A stretch of 6,365 nucleotides of DNA from SAR116 cluster bacterium (GTDB taxonomy: Bacteria > Pseudomonadota > Alphaproteobacteria > Puniceispirillales > Puniceispirillaceae). The DNA is taken from the NCBI GenBank assembly GCA_004213025.1, contig SHBC01000064.1:1-6365 (forward strand), in the 5' to 3' direction. A program made the position numbers and the translations under genes. The notes under the pieces were generated by a model that was given only the letters and a program-made list of their open reading frames with translations, made no database searches and was not told the DNA's origin. The stretch's first letter is position 1, and each line of letters opens with the position of its first letter. Below are positions 1-5,645 of this stretch, in pieces.

Positions 1-531
1 CCGCATGCCGGCCATCGACCCGGTGGCGACATTGTCGGCCCCGATGGCCTTGAAGGTCGGCGATGGCGCCCGCGCCGAGTCCCGCGCCGCCAGTTCGGTC
101 TGGCGCCGGCGGCTGCGGTAGAGCGGCGCGCCATGATTGCGCGGCGACAGGTAATAATCGGCAAGCTGCGGCGCGGCGAACATCGCCCCGCCATAGAGAT
201 GCGGGTCGCCCGCGCTTTCTGTCTCGATCCGCGCCCACAGCGCCGCCGGATCGCGCGGCGCATCGGCAAGGCCGGGGTAATAGGCATCCTCGTCAATGAA
301 GGGGTGCGCGAAGGCGAAATCAATCCCGACAAGCAGTGGCGATCCGGCGGCGCTCGCCTCGGCCTCCGCCAGCAGCCAGTCATGGACAGCATCACGCCCC
401 CAATGCCGCGCGTCGGGGGGCAGGATTGTCTGCGGCGCGGCGCGCCCGGGCCGCGCCCGTGCCACCTGAATGCCAGGCTGGCGCGGCCCGCGCGCGCCCG
501 ACCAGTCGATGCCGACAAAGCCGCCGAACAC
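1..531 (-). CDS. DUF429-like conserved protein, C-terminus cut by window edge
   Basis: This reading frame stays open for 177 codons from a GTG at 531-529 to the left edge. It is the only possible start: no ATG, GTG or TTG lies between it and the upstream in-frame stop at 583-585. The protein opens with a short beta-strand-like segment ending in GIDWSGA (Asp9). A second segment, LLVGIDFAFAHP (about 67-77, Asp71), follows. Near the visible end is TFKAIGADNVATGSMAGM (159-176). Paired Asp-bearing strands and the late GxG-type segment are what I recall of DUF429-type proteins, thought to have an RNase H-like fold; the activity is unknown. The gene starts 4 bp after the pgi stop, so it is probably co-transcribed with pgi. 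The Shine-Dalgarno is weak, which fits translational coupling. The coding call is firm because of the uninterrupted frame, natural amino acid composition and tight spacing. The family call is from memory of motifs only. Confidence 0.78.
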   Translation of the reverse strand, partial: MFGGFVGIDWSGARGPRQPGIQVARARPGRAAPQTILPPDARHWGRDAVHDWLLAEAEASAAGSPLLVGIDFAFAHPFIDEDAYYPGLADAPRDPAALWARIETESAGDPHLYGGAMFAAPQLADYYLSPRNHGAPLYRSRRRQTELAARDSARAPSPTFKAIGADNVATGSMAGMR

Positions 532-535
532 CGGC

Positions 536-2047
536 CTAGCTGTCGCCTGATCTGGACATTCGAGCCAGCAGATCCGCCGCCGTCACGCTGAGCCGATCAG
601 ATGTTGTCTCGCCGGCGAGGACCGCCTCGGCCTGCCTGGCCATAGCCTTGCCAAGCTCGACCCCCCATTGATCAAAGCTGTTGACCCCCCAGACAAAGCC
701 GCTGACGACGGTGACATGCTCATAGAGCGCCAGCAGCCGGCCAACCGCAAAGGGCGTGCTGGCGTCCCAGCTGATGATCGTGGAGGGCCTGTCGCCGGCG
801 AAATGGCGATGCGGTTCGGCCGCATTCGGGCTGCCGATGGCCAGCGCCTCGGCCTGCGCCACCGCATTGGCGACCAGCACCTGATGGCTTGCCGTCCAGT
901 CGCCGGCGAGCCGCAGCCCGGTCGGCCGCATGGGCACCAGAATATCAAGCGGCACCAGATCGCTTCCCTGATGCAGCGCCTGAAAGAAACTGTGCTGGCA
1001 GCCGGTGCCAGCCGTCCCCCAGATCACCGGTGTCGTCGCATGGTCCAGCGGCGCCCCATCGACCGAAACCGACTTGCCGTTCGATTCCATCTCCAGCTGC
1101 TGTGCCCAGGCCGGCAGCAGGTGAAGCCGCTGGTCATAGGGCATGATGCCGTGCGTCGTGAGGCCCAGGAAATTGCGGTTCCAGACGCGAAGCAACCCCA
1201 TCAGCACCGGCAGGTTCGTCTCATGCGGGGCGGTGCGGAAGTGATCATCCATCGCCGCCGCGCCGGCCAGCATATCGGTAAAGGCAGCCGGCCCGACATC
1301 GATCATCACCGGCAGGCCAACCGCAGACCAAAGCGAATAGCGCCCGCCAACACCCTGATCGAAATCGAATATGTGGTCAGGCGCGATGCCCCAGCCACGG
1401 GCCACCTGCGGCGCCGCCGTGACCGCCACCATGCCAGCACCCGCACCACCCTGCCAGTCCCGTGCCAGCGCCGCGTTGCGCATTGTCTCGGCGGTGGTGA
1501 AGGTTTTCGAGGTGACGATGATCAGGGTGCGTGCCGGATCGCAGGCCACCAGCACATCATGAAGATGGCTCGGATCGACATTCGAGACATAATGCAGGCG
1601 CGGGCCGCCGGCATGACCCGCCAGCGCGGCGCTGGCCATCGCCGGTCCCAGATCGGACCCGCCAATGCCGATATTCACCACATCGGTGACGGTCCCGCGC
1701 CGCACCGAATCGGCAAAACCCGAAAGCCGTGCATATTCCGCGCCCTCGCGGCGGTCTGCGGCGCGCTGCGCCATATGGACGACGGCGCGATCCTCGGACT
1801 TGTTGACAGGCTCGCCGGCAAACAGGGCATCGATACGGGACGCAAGGCCGGTCTCCGCCGCCAGATCGAGAAGTGCCGTCATGGTCTGCGCTGTCAGTTT
1901 CTGGCGTGACAGGTCAACCCGCAGATCATCCATCTCATAGACAAGGCCGCGGGCCCGCCCGGCATCGGCAAGCAGGTCGCGAAGATGCACCTCGCGAAGC
2001 GAGGCAGCCTCGGTGCGGAGCGTGGCGGCAGCGTTTGTAGACAGCAT
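536..2047 (-). CDS. pgi: Glucose-6-phosphate isomerase
   Basis: The enzyme interconverts glucose 6-phosphate and fructose 6-phosphate in the cytoplasm, serving glycolysis or gluconeogenesis and sugar-nucleotide supply. With the start chosen it has 503 residues, within the usual size range. Family motifs appear in order: NIGIGGSDLGP (125-135), phosphate-binding SKTFTT (180-185), GGRYSLWSAVG (234-244), ESNGK with the catalytic Glu (321), QHSFFQALHQG with the ring-opening His (352), and ELGK near the C-terminus with the conserved Lys (467). The stretch before the catalytic His reads GTGCQH where many homologues have GTNGQH, a mild substitution. The frame could extend to an ATG at 2158-2156, but that adds an Arg-rich non-conserved 37-residue leader and overlaps the divergent gene. 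The ATG at 2047-2045 is preceded closely by AGGGG and starts at a typical N-terminus, so I prefer it. The gene stops with TAG 4 bp before the downstream DUF429-like gene. Confidence 0.97.
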   Translation of the reverse strand: MLSTNAAATLRTEAASLREVHLRDLLADAGRARGLVYEMDDLRVDLSRQKLTAQTMTALLDLAAETGLASRIDALFAGEPVNKSEDRAVVHMAQRAADRREGAEYARLSGFADSVRRGTVTDVVNIGIGGSDLGPAMASAALAGHAGGPRLHYVSNVDPSHLHDVLVACDPARTLIIVTSKTFTTAETMRNAALARDWQGGAGAGMVAVTAAPQVARGWGIAPDHIFDFDQGVGGRYSLWSAVGLPVMIDVGPAAFTDMLAGAAAMDDHFRTAPHETNLPVLMGLLRVWNRNFLGLTTHGIMPYDQRLHLLPAWAQQLEMESNGKSVSVDGAPLDHATTPVIWGTAGTGCQHSFFQALHQGSDLVPLDILVPMRPTGLRLAGDWTASHQVLVANAVAQAEALAIGSPNAAEPHRHFAGDRPSTIISWDASTPFAVGRLLALYEHVTVVSGFVWGVNSFDQWGVELGKAMARQAEAVLAGETTSDRLSVTAADLLARMSRSGDS

Positions 2048-2148
2048 ATCCCCTGATCCCGGCTGGTGATTTGGCGACACCATACCCATATCCGACGCAC
2101 GGCGCCAGCGGGGCAAGGGCGTCCGGCGGCAATCCACGGAACGTTTAT
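2048..2148. promoter_or_regulatory. Divergent intergenic region between pgi and the FAD oxidoreductase gene
   Basis: This 101-bp stretch separates two genes that point away from each other, so it should hold promoters for both. I see no strong sigma-70 pair. On the minus strand a TTGCCC is followed 18 bp later by GATATG, which is only a weak candidate for pgi. On the plus strand GGAA at 2138-2141 sits 7 bp before the ATG at 2149 and serves as a ribosome binding site. No PHO-box-like TGTCA element is present here, unlike the two gaps further right. Confidence 0.35.
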
Positions 2149-3183
2149 ATGTCTTCACCTCAGACTTTCGACCCAGAAACTTACGACGTCATCATCATCG
2201 GCAGCGGCATGGCGGGCCTTGCGGCGGCAGGCGTCGCCAGGTCGGCAGGCCGGACGGTCTGTGTCATCGACAAGGGGCGGCGCATCGGCGGGCGCGTATC
2301 GACCCGCCGCGCCGGGGGATTCACCTTTAATCACGGCGCCCAGTTCCTGACCGCGCGGCAGCCCGACTTCATCACCGCCTGCACGGCGGCGCAGGCCACA
2401 GGGGCGCTGCGGCCATGGCGCGTGGCGGGCCGTGATGCCTTTTGCGGTGCACCGACAATGCGCGACCTTCCGGCCTTTCTTGGCGAGGGGCTTACCATCC
2501 GGCAACAGGTCGAAATCACCGGCATCACGCGCGATGACGGGCTGATCATGCTTCATGATGCAGACGGGAATGTGGCGTGCGGCCGGCAGGTCGTGGTAAC
2601 GGCACCGGCACCGCAGGCAGCACGGCTTCTGGACCCTGTCGCCGCAGACCTCGCCGCCACCGCGCGCAGCGCTGCCTATGCGCCCTGCTGGACCGGCATG
2701 TATGGGTTTGCGCCTGAAGATGTTTCTGGCATGGATGTTTCTGGCATGGATGTTTCCGGCATGGATTTCTCGGGCATGGCAGAGCCTGTCAGCGCCAGAA
2801 ACGGGCCGGTTGGATGGGCCTGCTGGGAGGCCCAGCGACCGGGTGCCATCGCCAGCGACGCTGGCGCCGGGCTGGTCGTGCAGGCCGCCCCGGACTGGAG
2901 CGAGGCCGAACTGGAACAGGATGCCGCTTCGATTGCCGGGGTACTTCTCAAGGCGTGGCAGGAGATGGTCGGGACCACCCTGCCGGCACCTGTCTATATG
3001 GCGGCGCATCGGTGGCGTTATGCCAGGGTCATTCGCCCGGCGGATGCCACTGCCCCGCGGCAGACGGCTGACGGGATGATTGGCATTGCCGGCGACTGGA
3101 CCATCGGCGCACGCGTCGAGGACGCCTTCATGTCGGGCCATCGCACGATGACCTCACTGCTGGCGATGCCTGCCACATCCTGA
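2149..3183 (+). CDS. Renalase-like FAD-dependent oxidoreductase
   Basis: The predicted protein has 344 residues and belongs to the NAD/FAD-dependent amine oxidase-fold group that includes renalase (COG3380 type). The N-terminal Rossmann motif is GSGMAGLAAAG (18-28, G-x-G-x-x-G). It is followed by an acidic residue closing the second strand (VIDKG, Asp41), then GGRVSTR (47-53) and NHGAQFLTAR (61-70), the FAD-contacting signature. The C-terminal FAD-binding segment is GIAGDWTIGARVEDAFMSG (312-330), preceded by HRWRYA. The substrate cannot be told; bacterial renalases oxidise aberrant dihydro-NAD(P) isomers, but other members are uncharacterised. I chose the ATG at 2149 because it has GGAA at the right distance and begins shortly before the flavin-binding strand. 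The upstream ATG at 2071 adds 26 unconserved residues overlapping the pgi promoter side. Residues 191-210 are a tandem pentapeptide repeat, described separately. The protein looks cytosolic, with no signal peptide. Confidence 0.9.
   Translation: MSSPQTFDPETYDVIIIGSGMAGLAAAGVARSAGRTVCVIDKGRRIGGRVSTRRAGGFTFNHGAQFLTARQPDFITACTAAQATGALRPWRVAGRDAFCGAPTMRDLPAFLGEGLTIRQQVEITGITRDDGLIMLHDADGNVACGRQVVVTAPAPQAARLLDPVAADLAATARSAAYAPCWTGMYGFAPEDVSGMDVSGMDVSGMDFSGMAEPVSARNGPVGWACWEAQRPGAIASDAGAGLVVQAAPDWSEAELEQDAASIAGVLLKAWQEMVGTTLPAPVYMAAHRWRYARVIRPADATAPRQTADGMIGIAGDWTIGARVEDAFMSGHRTMTSLLAMPATS
2719..2778 (+). repeat. Four tandem 15-bp in-frame units (DVSGM x4)
   Basis: Four 15-bp units sit head to tail inside the oxidoreductase gene. 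The first two (2719-2733 and 2734-2748) are identical, gatgtttctggcatg. The third (2749-2763) differs at one base. The fourth (2764-2778) is diverged and encodes DFSGM. They give residues 191-210. Because the unit is a multiple of three, copy number can change without breaking the frame. The grading of identity suggests recent duplication of the first units, probably by slipped-strand replication. Confidence 0.95.
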
Positions 3184-3235
3184 CCCGAGGGCTGACCCAA
3201 GACCTAAAAAAAGCCCGCCAATCTGTACATCACCA

Positions 3236-3286
3236 CTGTCACAAAACTGAAACCGCACAGCAACGATGATGTCACATTGCCGTCAT
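3236..3286 (+). promoter_or_regulatory. PHO-box array, five 7-bp units at exact 11-bp period
   Basis: Units start at 3236 (CTGTCAC), 3247 (CTGAAAC), 3258 (CAGCAAC), 3269 (ATGTCAC) and 3280 (CCGTCAT), each separated by 4 bp. Against the known PhoB half-site CTGTCAY they match at 7, 5, 4, 6 and 6 of 7 positions. The 11-bp period and 4-bp spacers are the geometry of PhoB binding sites. The outer pairs form two good 18-bp boxes (3236-3253 and 3269-3286); the middle unit is poor. A possible -10 (GATGAT, 3265-3270) lies 11 bp after the first box. A start driven from the second box would fall near the gene start and give a very short leader. The inferred role is activation of the plcP-like operon by PhoB in phosphate starvation. 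Confidence 0.72.
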
Positions 3287-3313
3287 AGGCTGCGCCAACT
3301 CAGCGTTGTGTGG

Positions 3314-3326
3314 GGTGGCGATCTTG
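3314..3326 (+). promoter_or_regulatory. GGTGG ribosome binding site and TTG start for the plcP-like gene
   Basis: The metallophosphoesterase frame has no ATG near its N-terminus. Possible starts are TTG 3306, GTG 3315 and TTG 3324. Only TTG 3324 has a purine-rich GGTGG (3314-3318, within a GGGGTGG run) at a normal 5-bp distance. It also leaves most room for a leader after the PHO boxes. A rare TTG start could keep translation low. Confidence 0.5.
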
Positions 3327-4157
3327 CTGGACGAACGAACGGGCATTCAGGACTTCCGCACCATCTGGATTTCCGACACGCACCTGGGCACACCGGGCGC
3401 GCAGGCAAGGGCGTTGCTGCATTTCCTGAAATATACCCGCAGCGAGACGCTGTATCTTGTCGGCGACATCGTCGATGGCTGGCAGTTGAAAAAACGCTTC
3501 TACTGGCCGCAGGAGCATAATGATGTGGTGCAGAAGCTGCTCCGCAAGGCGCGGCACGGCACCCGTGTGATCTATATTCCTGGCAATCATGACGAAGCGG
3601 CCCGGCATTATCTGGGGGTCAATTTCGGCGAGATCGCGATCAAGCAGGACGACATCCACGAGACCGCCGATGGTAAGAAATTGTGGGTGGTTCATGGCGA
3701 CCTGTTCGACAATGTGATCCAGCATGCGCGCTGGCTCGCCTATCTTGGTGATCGCGCCTACACGCTGTTGCTGGTTCTCAACCGGTTCCTGAACAAGATC
3801 AGGAACTTGCTGAACATGCCCTACTGGTCACTGTCACAATATCTGAAACATCGGGTGAAATCGGCGGTGTCCTTTATTTCCGCCTTCGAGACAGCGATGC
3901 TGACGGAAACACGCCGCCGCGACTGTGACGGTGTTGTCTGCGGTCATATCCACAAGCCCGAGATGCGCGAGATCGACGGTATCCTCTACGCCAATGACGG
4001 TGACTGGGTGGAATCGCTGTCGGCCCTCGTCGAGCATCATGACGGGCGGCTGGAGTTGCTGGACTGGCAGAACGCCGAGTCGGCCATTACCTGGCAGGTT
4101 CCCGACCAATTCGCGACACCCGACGTGGCAAACACACAGATCGGAGCCGGCGCGTGA
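3324..4157 (+). CDS. plcP: PlcP-like metallophosphoesterase (phospholipase C for lipid remodelling)
   Basis: With TTG 3324 as start the protein has 277 residues. It is a calcineurin-type metallophosphoesterase of the LpxH-like group (COG2908). All metal-ligand blocks are visible: SDTHLG (17-22), GDIVDG (47-52), GNHDE (87-91), HGD (124-126) and GHIH (207-210). The surrounding text (KKRFYWPQEHNDVVQKLLRK, MPYWSLSQ, GDWVES) matches what I recall of the Sinorhizobium PlcP group better than LpxH, the UDP-2,3-diacylglucosamine hydrolase of lipid A synthesis. PlcP cleaves phosphatidylcholine and phosphatidylethanolamine to DAG and a phosphorylated headgroup when phosphate is scarce. There is no signal peptide; the enzyme likely works at the inner face of the cytoplasmic membrane. 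Context supports the call: a PHO-box array lies upstream and a DAG-glycosyltransferase-like gene overlaps its stop codon. The exact start is uncertain (3306 and 3315 are alternatives). An LpxH-like role remains possible but less likely. Confidence 0.88.
   Translation: MLDERTGIQDFRTIWISDTHLGTPGAQARALLHFLKYTRSETLYLVGDIVDGWQLKKRFYWPQEHNDVVQKLLRKARHGTRVIYIPGNHDEAARHYLGVNFGEIAIKQDDIHETADGKKLWVVHGDLFDNVIQHARWLAYLGDRAYTLLLVLNRFLNKIRNLLNMPYWSLSQYLKHRVKSAVSFISAFETAMLTETRRRDCDGVVCGHIHKPEMREIDGILYANDGDWVESLSALVEHHDGRLELLDWQNAESAITWQVPDQFATPDVANTQIGAGA
4143..4157 (+). promoter_or_regulatory. GGAG ribosome binding site and 4-bp GTGA gene overlap
   Basis: GGAG (4143-4146) inside the end of the plcP-like gene stands 7 bp before the GTG start at 4154. 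That GTG overlaps the TGA stop at 4155-4157. The arrangement indicates translational coupling and a single transcript for the two proteins, and it fixes the start of the downstream gene. Confidence 0.85.
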
Positions 4158-5557
4158 AAATCGCCATCGTCACCGACGCCTGGTACCCGCAGATCAATGG
4201 CGTTGTCCGCACGCTGACCAAGACACGCGAGGGTCTGGAGGCGCTTGGCCATGAGGTTCTGATGGTCACGCCGGAGCATTTTCGCACAGTGCCCTGCCCG
4301 ACCTATCCGGAAATCAGGCTGTCGGTATTGCCCGGCCGACAGGTCTCGGCGCGGCTTCGCAGCTTTGCCCCCGACCATCTTCACATCTCCACCGAGGGCC
4401 CGCTTGGCCTCGCCGCGCGGGCCTTTGCCAAGCGCAACCAGCTTGCCTTCACCACCGCCTATCACACCCGTTTTCCCGAATATGTGCATTCCCGAATCCG
4501 GATGCCGATCAGCTGGACCTATGCCTTCATGCGCTGGTTCCACAAGCCCGGCCATGCGGTGATGGCACCGACAAACGCGGTTCTGAGCGACCTTCAGCGT
4601 TGGCGGGTTGGCCGGCCGGTGATCTGGCCACGCGGTGTCGATCTTGACCTTTTCACCCCTGATCCCGATGTGCGCGCCGGACGAGAAAAGACAAAGCCTG
4701 TCTTCATCAATGTCGGGCGTGTTGCCGTGGAAAAGAACCTCGAGGCGTTCCTTGAGCTTGATCTTCCCGGTGAGAAATGGGTCGTTGGCGGCGGCCCGGC
4801 GCTGGACAGCCTGAAACGGCGCTATCCCGAGGTGCGGTATTTCGGTCCAAAGGACATGACCGAGTTGCCTGAACTCTACAACCAGGCCGATATATTCGTC
4901 TTTCCCAGCCGGACCGACACCTTCGGGCTGGTGCTGCTCGAGGCGATGGCCTGCGGACTGCCGGTGGCGGCCTTTCCCGTCACCGGACCGATCGACGTCG
5001 TTGGCACCTCGAAGGCAGGCGTTCTTGACGAGGATCTCGGCAAGGCCTGCCATGCCGCGCTGAAGCTCAGCCGCACGCATGCACGCGCGCATGCCGAGAC
5101 GTTCTCATGGACTGCCGCCACCGACATCTTTGCCGGCCATCTGGTGCGCTCGCGTGACCGGCAGGGCGACTATCACATCGCGGACAATCCCTATAAGGAC
5201 AATCACGGTATCACCCGCGCCATCGCCGCAGCGCGCAACAGCTGGGCCGGTCTTGTCTTCGCCTTACGTGAGGAAAGCGCCTTCCGCCAGGAACTGATCC
5301 TCGCCGCAATTCTGGGTCCGCTGGCCATCTGGATGCCGGCGACACCGGTGGAAACAGGGATGATGCTGGCAACATTGTTTCTGGTGCTGATTGTCGAGCT
5401 GCTGAACTCCAGCGTCGAGGCGGCGGTGGACCGCATTTCCTTCTCCAAGCACGGCCTGTCGAAACGCGCCAAGGATTATGGCAGCGCGGCGGTGATGCTG
5501 GCGCTGATCCTCTGCGGGACGACCTATGCGCTTGTCGCCGCCAGATATTACCTGTAA
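4154..5557 (+). CDS. GT4 glycosyltransferase (Agt-like) fused to DgkA-type diacylglycerol kinase
   Basis: The protein has 467 residues and starts at GTG 4154. Residues 1-335 form a GT4, GT-B-fold glycosyltransferase: N-terminal DAWYPQINGV (8-17), HISTEGPLG (77-85), YHTRFPEY (103-110), donor-phosphate site GRVAVEKN (188-195, Arg189 and Lys194) and TDTFGLVLLEAMACG (254-268), a D-x7-E form of the E-x7-E motif. The group includes enzymes making glucosyl- and glucuronosyl-DAG. Residues 351-467 form a full-length bacterial DAG kinase. By alignment from memory with E. coli DgkA, Glu374, Gln379 and Glu380 correspond to E28, Q33 and E34; Glu415, Asn418, Glu422 and Asp426 to E69, N72, E76 and D80; Lys440 and Asp441 to K94 and D95. 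Three membrane segments fit roughly 380-397, 401-420 and 442-463. Both active sites would face the cytoplasm. Following a PHO-boxed plcP-like gene, the protein probably uses DAG released by PlcP for both reactions. The sugar donor cannot be told. DgkA could instead act mainly as anchor. Confidence 0.9.
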   Translation: MKIAIVTDAWYPQINGVVRTLTKTREGLEALGHEVLMVTPEHFRTVPCPTYPEIRLSVLPGRQVSARLRSFAPDHLHISTEGPLGLAARAFAKRNQLAFTTAYHTRFPEYVHSRIRMPISWTYAFMRWFHKPGHAVMAPTNAVLSDLQRWRVGRPVIWPRGVDLDLFTPDPDVRAGREKTKPVFINVGRVAVEKNLEAFLELDLPGEKWVVGGGPALDSLKRRYPEVRYFGPKDMTELPELYNQADIFVFPSRTDTFGLVLLEAMACGLPVAAFPVTGPIDVVGTSKAGVLDEDLGKACHAALKLSRTHARAHAETFSWTAATDIFAGHLVRSRDRQGDYHIADNPYKDNHGITRAIAAARNSWAGLVFALREESAFRQELILAAILGPLAIWMPATPVETGMMLATLFLVLIVELLNSSVEAAVDRISFSKHGLSKRAKDYGSAAVMLALILCGTTYALVAARYYL

Positions 5558-5569
5558 TCCAGACAATAG

Positions 5570-5588
5570 CTGTCATTAAATCTGGCAC
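5570..5588 (+). promoter_or_regulatory. PHO-box-like site with 12-bp spacing before the AEC transporter gene
   Basis: CTGTCAT (5570-5576) is a perfect PhoB half-site. It is followed after 5 bp (TAAAT) by CTGGCAC (5582-5588), which matches CTGTCAY at 6 of 7 positions. The repeat distance is 12 bp instead of the canonical 11 bp, and no good -10 lies at the expected distance (CATGTG at 5600-5605). It could therefore be a weak or degenerate PhoB site for the transporter gene, or chance. It lies 12 bp after the stop of the fused glycosyltransferase-kinase gene. Confidence 0.35.
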
Positions 5589-5645
5589 GACGTCGACACC
5601 ATGTGAGGCGTTTGACCCCTTGTAACGTCACCCGAACTTTCCAGC

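Noticed and set aside
133..591. Plus-strand frame of 152 codons near the left edge
   Set aside because: Shadow of the minus-strand DUF429-like gene, whose frame is open throughout with a sensible start right after pgi.
668..1909. Long plus-strand frame of 413 codons opposite pgi
   Set aside because: It is the antisense shadow of pgi in GC-rich DNA. Its translation is rich in Arg, His and Gln with no recognisable motifs, while the opposite strand encodes an unmistakable PGI.
2071..2148. Upstream ATG extending the FAD oxidoreductase by 26 residues
   Set aside because: The extension is unconserved-looking, lacks a good ribosome binding site and runs into the divergent promoter region. ATG 2149 has GGAA at 7 bp.
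2155..3141. Minus-strand frame of 328 codons opposite the FAD oxidoreductase
   Set aside because: Low-complexity Arg/Ala/Gly-rich translation without motifs, lying over a clear flavoprotein gene. It is a shadow frame.
3189..3216. Possible terminator after the FAD oxidoreductase (GGGCT and AGCCC with an A-run between)
   Set aside because: The stem is only 5 bp with an 18-nt loop and no T-run follows on the plus strand. On the minus strand the T-run lies inside the loop, not after the stem.
4037..5092. Minus-strand frame of 351 codons opposite the glycosyltransferase
   Set aside because: Shadow of the GT4 gene; no motif and no plausible ribosome binding or operon context.
5559..5585. Inverted repeat CCAGA ... 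TCTGG after the glycosyltransferase-kinase gene
   Set aside because: Stem of 5 bp, loop of 17 nt and no T-run, so not a convincing intrinsic terminator. It also overlaps the PHO-box-like site.
5590..5597. 8-bp palindrome CGACGTCG in the gap before the transporter
   Set aside because: It does not extend on either side and short palindromes of this composition are expected by chance in GC-rich DNA.
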